Assembly (NCBI GenBank): GCA_949299505.1
Contig: CASGAS010000008.1
Location: forward strand, 1-47,565
From: an uncultured Eubacteriales bacterium
GTDB taxonomy: Bacteria > Bacillota > Clostridia > Oscillospirales > Acutalibacteraceae
Direction of reading: 5' to 3'
DNA: 47,565 nt
Shown: piece after piece, positions 15,664-25,111 of the stretch
Numbering within the stretch: the first letter of the stretch is position 1
How the letters are laid out: each line of letters begins with the position of its first letter
Translations under genes and position numbers: made by a program
Notes under the pieces: generated by a model
Told to the model about the DNA's origin: nothing
What the model saw: the letters and a program-made list of their open reading frames with translations, nothing else
Database searches by the model: none

Positions 15664-16702
15664 ACGGACCAAGGCCTTTTTCCGGCAGCTCGGGCGCGGC
15701 ATCGGCAGCAAGAACCCGGTCCTGTTTGAAGCGATTGGGATGGCGCCGGTCGTCGCCATGGCGGTGTCCTTAAAATCCGCCATCATCCTGGCGGTGGTTT
15801 CGTGCGCGGAGCTTATCGGTATTGAGCTTTTCGCGTGCCTGGCGCTCAAAAAGCTGAAAAGCTATTTCCGCGTGCCGCTGTATGCGGTGCTCGGGGTGCT
15901 GATTAACATCCCGGTCTTTATGCTGTTTGAAAAGTTCGCGCCGAACGAGACGCAGAACGCCGGCATCTTTTTGCCGCTTCTGGCGGTCAATTCGCTGATT
16001 GTGCTGCACTGCGAACGCTTTGCGGTCAAAAACACGCTGTCGGCGACGGCCGCGGACGCGGTTTCGGCCGGGGCCGGGTACGCGCTGGTCTGCCTTTTGG
16101 TGGGCGTTTTGCGTGAGATTTTCGGCAGCGGGACGCTGTATTCCTTCGATTTGGGGCTTCCCGTGCAGCTGCCGGGCTTTTTGTACCCGTTCGGCGGGCT
16201 TGTGCTGCTGGGCTTCCTTTCGGCGGGCGTGCAGGCGCTTGTGCGCCGGCAGAACCCGGAGGCGCAGCCGGGGCGCGCGTTCGACACGCGGGAAATCGCC
16301 GAATCCCACGTCGACTCCCTGCGCAGCCTTTTGCACACGGACTTTGACCCCTATGAGGAGAAAACGCCGGACGACGCGCCGCAGGAGACGCCCGCCCGGA
16401 GAAAAAAGACGTCGGAAAGGGCGAAGCAGGAGAAAAAGCCGAAGCGCGAGCGCACAGCGAAGCGCGCGAACCGGGCGGAAAGCCCCGCGCCCGACACGAC
16501 GGCGAGCGAACGCGCCCTGCGCCGGGCACAGGCCGCCGCACAGCCGGATTATACGGCGGAATTCGACGAGATTTTGTCGGAGCTTGACGCGTACCGCGAA
16601 CGGTATGCGGCGCAGCCGCAGCCGCAGTCGGCCGACGAGCCGGACGGCGCGAACGCCGAGCCCGAGGCGGATACGGAAGAGAAAGGCGGGGATGAGGCGT
16701 GA
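15656..16702 (+). CDS. RnfE/NqrD-family membrane subunit with long charged tail
   Basis: The first ~200 of 348 residues align by eye with RnfE: KNPVLFEAIGMAPVVAM at the N-terminus, NAGIFLPLLAVNSLIVL in the middle and LREIFGSGTLY after it. The two cysteines that in RnfE/NqrD ligate the membrane [2Fe-2S] cluster are replaced (GLCP becomes GMAP, Ala30; VNC becomes VNS, Ser113); a Cys at 119 lies six residues on. Residues ~200-348 form an extension not found in standard RnfE (about 200-235 residues): a lysine/arginine/glutamate-rich region near 240-275 and an acidic end. ATG 15656 has AGGGGGG 8 bases upstream. It overlaps its neighbours by 8 and 4 bp. Confidence 0.82.
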   Translation: MRERTKAFFRQLGRGIGSKNPVLFEAIGMAPVVAMAVSLKSAIILAVVSCAELIGIELFACLALKKLKSYFRVPLYAVLGVLINIPVFMLFEKFAPNETQNAGIFLPLLAVNSLIVLHCERFAVKNTLSATAADAVSAGAGYALVCLLVGVLREIFGSGTLYSFDLGLPVQLPGFLYPFGGLVLLGFLSAGVQALVRRQNPEAQPGRAFDTREIAESHVDSLRSLLHTDFDPYEEKTPDDAPQETPARRKKTSERAKQEKKPKRERTAKRANRAESPAPDTTASERALRRAQAAAQPDYTAEFDEILSELDAYRERYAAQPQPQSADEPDGANAEPEADTEEKGGDEA

Positions 16703-17292
16703 GCATTCTTGGCAGCCTGTTGTCGGCGGCGCTGTACGCCTGCCTGTTCCAAAACCTGATTTTTTCCGGCGGCTACGGGATGGACGAGGCGGTCCGCATG
16801 GCGGCCAAGCCCCGCCAGCTGTTCCCGCTGACCTTGTTTATCGTCTATCTTTCCACGCTCAGCTCGGTTGTCTGCGTGCTGCTTGAGCAGCTTGCTGCCG
16901 TGCGCGAAAGCAACGTGTTCTGGCACGCGATGCTGTTTGTCGGCGTAAGCGTCGCGCTGTACCTTGTAACGCTTCTGGTGGTGCGCGTCGGCTTCCGCGC
17001 CAGGCCGCGCACGGTGCGCCGGCTCGGCGTCGCCGCCTTTAACACGCTGGTGCTGGCCGTACCGTTCATCAATTACCGCGCGGCGTTCGGTGTTTTTGAA
17101 GCCATCGGCGCGGGAATCGGCGCCGGTATAAGCTTTGTCATTGCAGTGCTGCTTGTTAACTTCGGGCTGCGCGCGCTGGAGAAAAACGAGCGCGTCCCCG
17201 CCGTATTCCGGGGTACGCCCGCCGTGTTTATGTATGTTTCCATCCTTGCGCTGGCCTTTACAGGCCTTTCGGGCGGAGGATTGGGTGTCTGA
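16699..17292 (+). CDS. RnfA/NqrE-family membrane subunit, lacking cluster cysteines
   Basis: A 197-residue, six-segment membrane protein matching RnfA in size and in its C-terminal block VPAVFRG...LALAFTGLSG, which is close to the VPAPFRG...LAFMGFSG of RnfA. The first ligand motif, LGLCP in RnfA, reads YGMDE here (Asp29), and the second, TNCAVLG, reads INYRAAFG; neither has a cysteine, and the two cysteines present (15 and 59) lie elsewhere. It starts at a GTG overlapping the rnfE-like stop by 4 bp and ends 12 bp before the DUF4015 gene. It probably forms the usual inverted pair with the RnfE-like protein, but without the [2Fe-2S] centre. Confidence 0.8.
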   Translation: MSILGSLLSAALYACLFQNLIFSGGYGMDEAVRMAAKPRQLFPLTLFIVYLSTLSSVVCVLLEQLAAVRESNVFWHAMLFVGVSVALYLVTLLVVRVGFRARPRTVRRLGVAAFNTLVLAVPFINYRAAFGVFEAIGAGIGAGISFVIAVLLVNFGLRALEKNERVPAVFRGTPAVFMYVSILALAFTGLSGGGLGV

Positions 17293-17304
17293 GAGGGGAA
17301 CCGC

Positions 17305-18489
17305 ATGTTCCACGACCGCGACTTGAAGCCGCGCAAGCGCAGCTACTATTCGTTTTCCAAAAATTATCCGAGCCGCCGCACGGGGACGACCTACGCCATA
17401 GGCGAGACCCGCGCGCGTCGTGAAAAGGAACGCCGGGCAAACGTCGTGTATGCCGTGGCGATGGTCGTTGTGTTCGCCGTGGTCTTTGCGGCGGCGTATG
17501 TCGGCATTTCGCTGTACGAGCGCCCGATTTCCGACGACGGTGCGGCGGTGCAGTTCGACGGGACGTACCACGCGCTGTACATTACGCCCGAAGAGCTCGG
17601 GGGCGGGATTGCCTTTGAGCTGTTTTCCGACACGCTTGCCGACAGCGGCGCGAACGCGGTGCTGCTCGACTATAAAAACAAAGACGGCCGCCTCTGCACG
17701 CAGGCCGACGAGACGGCCGGCGAAATCGGCGCGTCGGCGGCGACAAGCAGCGCGGCGGATACCGTGGCGCGGCTGAAAGCGCAGGGGTACCGGGTGATTG
17801 CGCGCGTGTACTGCTTTTGCGACCCCTTGGCGGCGTCCCTGCTGCCGGGCTGCGCCGTGACCGAGCGCGACGGCGCGACCGTATGGCTCGACGCGCCCGC
17901 GCGCAGCGGCGGGCAGCCGTGGCTCAACCCGTATTCCGAGGCGGCGGTGACCTATCTGCTTTCCGCCGTGGAAAGCGCCGTCGAATTCGGCGCGGACATG
18001 GTGCTGCTGGACGCCGTCCAGTTCCCGACGGGCGACCGCGCCGAACAGGCGGCGTTCCCGGGCGAGACGGAAAGCACCTATTCGCGCAACGCCGTTTTGC
18101 AGCGATTTATTGAACGCGCAAAGGAGGCGGCCCGCGACGTGCCGCTGGCGGTGGCCATGCCCCTTTCCGCGGTGCCCGCGGGCGACGCGGCGGCGTACGG
18201 CGGCGGGATTTTCGACTCGGCGGCGGACTTTGCGGCGGTCGAACTGACGCGGGACGGCCTTTCCGACGGCGACGCGCTCGGCGAGACGGCTTATGCGGCC
18301 GCGATGGACGACGCGGCGTTCTACACGGCGGCTTCGGCGGCGGTGGAAGCGCGCCTTGCGGACAATTACCGCACAAGCGGCGTTCTCTATATACTGCCTG
18401 CCGGGGCGGACGCGTCGCAGCTCTCTGGCGCGTCGGAAAAGCAGACGGCGCTGCTGCGGGAGACCGCGAAAGCGGAAGAAGCGGAATAA
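17305..18489 (+). CDS. Membrane-anchored DUF4015 glycoside-hydrolase-like protein
   Basis: A 394-residue protein with a basic N-terminus, one transmembrane segment at about residues 48-70 (VVYAVAMVVVFAVVFAAAYV), and an extracellular TIM-barrel-like domain. The pattern GANAVLLDYKNKDG, then YRVIARVYCFCDPLAA, then PWLNPYSEAAV, then GADMVLLDAVQFP matches the layout of DUF4015 putative glycoside hydrolases; the Asp in LLDAVQFP falls where these proteins keep a conserved acidic residue. Enzymatic activity is inferred only. It starts 12 bp after the RnfA-like gene with a GAGGGG site and ends the operon; the next transcript starts at 18505. Confidence 0.75.
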   Translation: MFHDRDLKPRKRSYYSFSKNYPSRRTGTTYAIGETRARREKERRANVVYAVAMVVVFAVVFAAAYVGISLYERPISDDGAAVQFDGTYHALYITPEELGGGIAFELFSDTLADSGANAVLLDYKNKDGRLCTQADETAGEIGASAATSSAADTVARLKAQGYRVIARVYCFCDPLAASLLPGCAVTERDGATVWLDAPARSGGQPWLNPYSEAAVTYLLSAVESAVEFGADMVLLDAVQFPTGDRAEQAAFPGETESTYSRNAVLQRFIERAKEAARDVPLAVAMPLSAVPAGDAAAYGGGIFDSAADFAAVELTRDGLSDGDALGETAYAAAMDDAAFYTAASAAVEARLADNYRTSGVLYILPAGADASQLSGASEKQTALLRETAKAEEAE

Positions 18490-18504
18490 AAAAGAAAAAA
18501 ATAC

Positions 18505-18533
18505 TTGACAACTGTCAATTATCGTGCTATGCT
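18505..18533 (+). promoter_or_regulatory. Sigma-A promoter for riboswitch and cation ATPase
   Basis: TTGACA (18505-18510) and TATGCT (18528-18533) are 17 bp apart. The -35 box is also the left arm of a small dyad, TTGACA-AC-TGTCAA (18505-18518), which could be an operator or a coincidence. Confidence 0.82.
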
Positions 18534-18548
18534 CAAGACGTAAAGATC

Positions 18549-18667
18549 CTCAGAAGGGGAGTAGCCGCAAGCTCGGGCGTCTTTCGGCGTTCGGCTTTTC
18601 GCCGGTCAACATCCTGCCGTTTCGGCTGGCCGGCGAGCCTATCGGTTTAGGTGGCGAGACCTTCGGC
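18549..18667 (+). promoter_or_regulatory. yybP-ykoY manganese riboswitch aptamer
   Basis: The conserved words of the yybP-ykoY class occur in order: AAGGGGAGTAGC near 18554, GGTCAACATCCTG near 18603, a GC-rich arm with CCGGC, and the closing GCGAGACCTTC at 18654-18664. GAAGG (18553-18557) pairs with CCTTC (18660-18664) to close P1. This class binds Mn2+ and typically switches on Mn efflux proteins. The leader begins about 10-15 bases after the promoter and ends in an overlapping terminator ahead of a P-type ATPase gene, which fits the class well. Confidence 0.88.
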
Positions 18668-18710
18668 TTGCGTTTTGCGTGGGCCGGAGGTCTTTCGTTT
18701 TATCCTTTTA
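18657..18710 (+). terminator. Riboswitch-controlled terminator
   Basis: The arms AGACCTTCGGC (18657-18667) and GCCGGAGGTCT (18683-18693) pair with a single G-T wobble and are followed by TTCGTTTTATCCTTTT. The left arm contains the 3' strand of the aptamer's P1 helix, so the aptamer and terminator exclude each other: Mn2+ binding should prevent termination and permit ATPase expression. The AGGAGG of the ATPase follows directly. Confidence 0.85.
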
Positions 18711-18724
18711 CAGGAGGTAACAGT

Positions 18725-21403
<2,679 letters not shown>

Positions 21404-21417
21404 CCAAAACAAATGAC

Positions 21418-21442
21418 CCGCCCCGGCAAAAAGCCGGGGCGG
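21418..21442. terminator. Bidirectional terminator hairpin
   Basis: Perfect 10-base arms CCGCCCCGGC (21418-21427) and GCCGGGGCGG (21433-21442) enclose AAAAA. The hairpin lies between the stop codons of the convergent ATPase and AraC-type genes. Confidence 0.8.
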
Positions 21443-21445
21443 CGT

Positions 21446-22525
21446 TTATGTGTCGATTTTTTGCGCTTCCTTTTTATAGCGCAGCGGCGTCATGCCGTAA
21501 AAGGTCTTGAAGGTGCGGATAAACTGCGTGGGGTCGGCGTAGCCCACATGCTCGCAGACCTGCTCGACGCGCATATCCGTGCTTTTGAGCAGCTCGGCGG
21601 CGTGCTCCATTTTGATGCGCCGCAGGATGCTCGAAAAGGTCAGCCCCGTCTGCCGCTTAATTTGCGTGCTCAAATACGCGGGGCTTAAATAGAATTTTTC
21701 GGCCGTGCTTTGCAGCGTCGCGTCGGCATAGTGCTGGCGCAGGTAGTTTTCCACCGCAATCATCCGCTCGTCGCGTGCGTCTTCGCCGGACAGCTCGATG
21801 CGGTCCTCGAAATTCTGCACAAGGTACGGGAAAAACGCGGACAAAAGCCCCTCAATGACATAGTTGTAATGGCGCTTTTTCTCAAGCTGCTGGTGGAACA
21901 TGTAAAGCAGCAGCTCCGGCAGATACGCGTCGTTGCCGCAGTGAAAGGTCAGGGTGCTGCGGTAGTGGCGCGCGTACAGGGTCTTTGCAAAAAACGCCGA
22001 AAGCAGCGTGCCGCTGCGCATCAGGACGGAAAAGGCGTTGTCAAAGGTGCTGGTGCGGATTTTGATGGTCAGCGCCATGCAGTCGGGCTCGGCGCGCAGG
22101 TAGTGGCGGACGTTCGGGGCGATGATGGTCACGTCGCCGGGCTGCATGGTGACCGCGGCGTGCTCGACCTTGTGCAGGCAGTGCCCGCGCAGCACGCAGA
22201 CCAGCTCGAAAAAGTCGTGGCGGTGCGGCGCGATGTCAAGATACCGCGGCAGGTGCTGCAGCTCGGCGTTTGTCCCCGCGGGGATGAACTGCTGCTCGGG
22301 CAGCACGTCGGCAAGCCCCGTGTGCAGCCGCTCAAGTACCCGTGTCTCATAGGCTTTTGCCTCGTCCGTTTCCAGCGCGTTGAAATCCGCTTTGTCGCCG
22401 TGCTTTTCCAGATACATCAGCGCCGTGTAGCGCAGATACTGCCCGGTTTTTTTGTAGTACGCGAAGCCGACCTGCTCGTCCTCGTCGAGCGCGGTCAGCC
22501 GGTCGTAGGTGTGGAACAGGTCCAT
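21446..22525 (-). CDS. AraC-family transcriptional regulator
   Basis: A 359-residue regulator. The middle holds a cupin-like sugar-sensing domain (LDIAPHRHDFFELVCVLRG, then MQPGDVTIIAPNVRHYL), and the last ~100 residues are the double helix-turn-helix of the AraC family (ATLQSTAEKFYLSPAYLSTQI, then VEQVCEHVGYADPTQFIRTF). The start at 22525 follows GAAGGG; the frame extends to 22657, but that part runs into the divergent promoter region. It is transcribed away from the lipoprotein-GH39-GH20-transporter operon and is almost certainly its activator. The inducing sugar cannot be read from the sequence. Confidence 0.92.
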   Translation of the reverse strand: MDLFHTYDRLTALDEDEQVGFAYYKKTGQYLRYTALMYLEKHGDKADFNALETDEAKAYETRVLERLHTGLADVLPEQQFIPAGTNAELQHLPRYLDIAPHRHDFFELVCVLRGHCLHKVEHAAVTMQPGDVTIIAPNVRHYLRAEPDCMALTIKIRTSTFDNAFSVLMRSGTLLSAFFAKTLYARHYRSTLTFHCGNDAYLPELLLYMFHQQLEKKRHYNYVIEGLLSAFFPYLVQNFEDRIELSGEDARDERMIAVENYLRQHYADATLQSTAEKFYLSPAYLSTQIKRQTGLTFSSILRRIKMEHAAELLKSTDMRVEQVCEHVGYADPTQFIRTFKTFYGMTPLRYKKEAQKIDT

Positions 22526-22560
22526 AGCCGCCCTTCTTTCCGGTTTGTCTGCCCAAAGCA

Positions 22561-22651
22561 TACCACATTTTTCGCAAAAAGAAAAGAAATACCGATAATT
22601 TTCCGAAAAATAGGCGATTTTCTTTTTCTTATCGGTGTGGTACGATACAAT
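22561..22651. promoter_or_regulatory. Divergent control region with two dyads
   Basis: The AT-rich spacer between the AraC-type gene and the glycan operon holds two inverted repeats: TACCACA (22561-22567) with TGTGGTA (22636-22642), and ACCGATAA (22591-22598) with TTATCGGT (22629-22636). The right-hand arms abut at the upstream edge of the plus-strand -10 box TACAAT (22646-22651), which has no recognisable -35 box at 17 bp. This is the layout expected for an activator-dependent promoter; the dyads are candidate binding sites for the regulator. Confidence 0.5.
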
Positions 22652-22736
22652 TACCAAAAAACACCGGGAGAACGGCGAAAAGTTGTCTGTTCAAACAAAC
22701 TTCATGTTCGCCGAAAACGGAAAGGGGAACGACCAT

Positions 22737-23519
22737 ATGAAGCTTTCTACACGCCTATGCTGCGCTGCCGCCGCGCTCGCGCTGCTTGGCACGGTGCTGT
22801 GCGCCTGCGGCAAGACGGAGGAGCCCGCCGCGACATCTGCGCCCGCCGCAACGACTGCGCCGGCCGCAGCGCCCACCGAAGCGCCCGCCGCAGCGCCCAC
22901 CGAAGCGCCCGCAGGGGCCAAGGCCCCCGCGACGCAGGCCGAATGGCTCGACGCGTACAACCGCGCGCTGTCCGCCAGCGGTCTTGCCTGCCAAAGCGTG
23001 CGCCAGTCGCTTAAGTCCGGCACGATAGGGCTTCGCAGCAAGGCGGTGATTGATTTTTCCGACCCGAAGTATACGACGGTCGATTCGGAAATCGCCTTTC
23101 GCGAGACCTTTGAGCGCGACGACAAAAACGGCGCGGCGCTCGCCGCGCTTGCGACGGCCGACGTGCAAAGCGTGCAGGGCGCGGGCACAACGCTCACCGT
23201 GACGCTGCGCGACTGCGAAAAAACGGACTACACCGGCCAGACGCTCGGCGGCTATGTCAACATTCTGGACGCGGCGCGCGCGCAGACGCTCGGCGAAAGC
23301 GTGAAAAACGCCGTGCCCGACGCCCCCGGCAGCGTCAAGCTCAAAACCTCGACCGTCACGCTCACGGGCGGGAAGCTGGTCGCCGAATTTAACGACGACT
23401 ACACGCGCCTCATCTCGGTCACCGTGACCGGCAGCGAGCGCGTGCAGGCGGATTTTTCCTACACGCTTATAACGGTCGTCGCCGATCTTTCCTACGACCT
23501 TGAATCCGTATACAGGTGA
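22737..23519 (+). CDS. Lipoprotein, first gene of glycan operon
   Basis: A 260-residue exported lipoprotein of unknown family. The signal peptide is basic then hydrophobic and ends in VLCAC at about residues 20-24, a lipobox in which the second Cys would be acylated. A flexible Ala-Pro-Thr-Glu linker with repeated APTEAPAA units follows (about residues 30-60), then a ~200-residue domain with alternating polar and hydrophobic strands and no recognised motif. ATG 22737 has AAAGGGG upstream. It is too small for a standard sugar-binding protein of an ABC transporter; a role in holding or sensing the operon's glycan is a guess from position only. Confidence 0.82.
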   Translation: MKLSTRLCCAAAALALLGTVLCACGKTEEPAATSAPAATTAPAAAPTEAPAAAPTEAPAGAKAPATQAEWLDAYNRALSASGLACQSVRQSLKSGTIGLRSKAVIDFSDPKYTTVDSEIAFRETFERDDKNGAALAALATADVQSVQGAGTTLTVTLRDCEKTDYTGQTLGGYVNILDAARAQTLGESVKNAVPDAPGSVKLKTSTVTLTGGKLVAEFNDDYTRLISVTVTGSERVQADFSYTLITVVADLSYDLESVYR

Positions 23520-23523
23520 TGGT

Positions 23524-25098
23524 ATGCAGAACTTTACGCTTTCGCTCGACGCCGAAACGCGGCCGCTGGACCGCTACTGGGAATTCTGCGTGGGCAGCTG
23601 CCACGCCGCGACGGCGCTGCGCGCGGACTACCGCGCCATGCTGACGCGCTGCCGCCGGGAGCTGGGCTTTCGGTACCTGCGCTTTCACGGGCTGTTTGAC
23701 GACGACATGAGCGTCGTGCGCCACCCGGTGTTCGCCGACCGGCCGCAGTTTTCCTTTTCCAACATCGACAGCATTTACGACTTCCTTTTGTCCATTGGGA
23801 TGAAGCCGTTTGTGGAGCTGAGCTTTATGCCCACAGCGCTCGCAAGCGGCACGAGCACCATTTTTCACTATAAGGGCAACACCTCCCCGCCCGCCGACTA
23901 TGAAGCGTGGGGCGCGTTTATCCGGACGTTTGTCGAGCATCTTCTGGCGCGCTACGGCCGCGACGAGGTGCGCCAATGGTTTTTTGAGGTCTGGAACGAG
24001 CCGAACCTCGGCGGTCCGGGGTCCCCGTACGGCTTCTGGTCGGCGGACCGGGACGAATATTTCAAGCTCTATAAAACGACCGCCGAAGCGGTCAAGGCCT
24101 GCGACGGGCGGCTGCGCGTCGGTGGCCCGGCGACCTCCAACAACGCCTGGATTCCGGAATTTCTCGATTTCTGCAAGGAAAGCGGCGCGCCGGTCGATTT
24201 CGTCACCACCCACCATTACCCGACCGACGTGGTGCTCGGCTACGGGGTGGAGGACAGCGCGAATTTTGCAAACCCGCTGCCGCTCGACGACGCCGACCGC
24301 GTGCGCGACGTGCTGGCGCTTGCCAAAGAGGGCGGCAAGGCGTTTGAAGATTTCAAGGCGCAGTACAGCGTTTTTCAGTCGCAGATTTGGGCGCATGTGC
24401 CGCGCGGGGTGCTGACCGGCATGACCCGCCGCGCCGTATCCGAAACGCGCGGGCTGCCGCTGTACTACACGGAATGGGGCAGCCTTGCCGGACTTGCATC
24501 GGACGGCCCGTTCGGCGCGTCGTTCATCGCCAAAACGGTGCTCGACGGCGTGGACCTTGTCAAGGGGTACTCCTTCTGGACGTTTTGCGACATCGTCGAA
24601 GAAAACGGACAGGACGCGCGCGAGTTCCACGGCGGCTTCGGGCTTATTACCCAGCACGGCGTGCCCAAGGCGCCCTACCGCGTCTACGAGCTGCTGCACC
24701 GGCTCGACGGCGCGCTGTACAAGCAGGTCGGGCGCGGGGACACGGTCGACGTGTACGCGGTGAAAAACGAGGCCGCCTCTGCCGTGCAGCTGCTTGCGGT
24801 CAACCACAATTCCCTGCTGCACGACATCGAGGCGCAGACCGTGCGCGTCTGCCTGCAAACCGAAAAGCCCGGCGTCGCCGCCGATATTTTCCGCGTGGAC
24901 GACGCGCACGCGAATGCGCTGCAGGCCTGGCAGCAGGCGGGCGAGCCGGCGTATTTGCAGGAAGGCGAGCTCGACGCGCTGCGGGCGGCGTCCGCACTCC
25001 GGCGCGAGGCGCAGACGTTTCAGAACACGGACGAGGGCGTGACGCTCGAAATCAGCCTGCCCCCGATGGGGACGGCGCTTGTGACGGTTTACTTTTAA
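23524..25098 (+). CDS. Glycoside hydrolase family 39 (beta-xylosidase-like)
   Basis: A 524-residue cytosolic retaining glycosidase of the GH39 type, whose bacterial members are mostly beta-xylosidases. The acid/base Glu lies in EVWNEPNLGG (about residue 159) and the nucleophile in YYTEWGS (about 317). Other family blocks are RYLRFHGLFDDDM near the start and VTTHHYPTD. There is no signal peptide, so it should act on oligosaccharides imported by the downstream symporter. The start is 4 bp after the lipoprotein stop with only a weak AGGTGA site, suggesting coupling. Substrate could also be an arabinoside or uronic-acid-containing glycan. Confidence 0.88.
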   Translation: MQNFTLSLDAETRPLDRYWEFCVGSCHAATALRADYRAMLTRCRRELGFRYLRFHGLFDDDMSVVRHPVFADRPQFSFSNIDSIYDFLLSIGMKPFVELSFMPTALASGTSTIFHYKGNTSPPADYEAWGAFIRTFVEHLLARYGRDEVRQWFFEVWNEPNLGGPGSPYGFWSADRDEYFKLYKTTAEAVKACDGRLRVGGPATSNNAWIPEFLDFCKESGAPVDFVTTHHYPTDVVLGYGVEDSANFANPLPLDDADRVRDVLALAKEGGKAFEDFKAQYSVFQSQIWAHVPRGVLTGMTRRAVSETRGLPLYYTEWGSLAGLASDGPFGASFIAKTVLDGVDLVKGYSFWTFCDIVEENGQDAREFHGGFGLITQHGVPKAPYRVYELLHRLDGALYKQVGRGDTVDVYAVKNEAASAVQLLAVNHNSLLHDIEAQTVRVCLQTEKPGVAADIFRVDDAHANALQAWQQAGEPAYLQEGELDALRAASALRREAQTFQNTDEGVTLEISLPPMGTALVTVYF

Positions 25099-25111
25099 GG
25101 GAGGGCCCGGC

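Noticed and set aside
14581..17292. Canonical Rnf electron-transport complex
   Set aside because: rnfB, rnfC and rnfG are missing and the cofactor-binding residues are not preserved, so a simple Rnf annotation would mislead.
18524..18724. N-terminal extension of the P-type ATPase
   Set aside because: The frame is open, but the DNA is a yybP-ykoY riboswitch plus terminator, and a strong AGGAGG points to ATG 18725.
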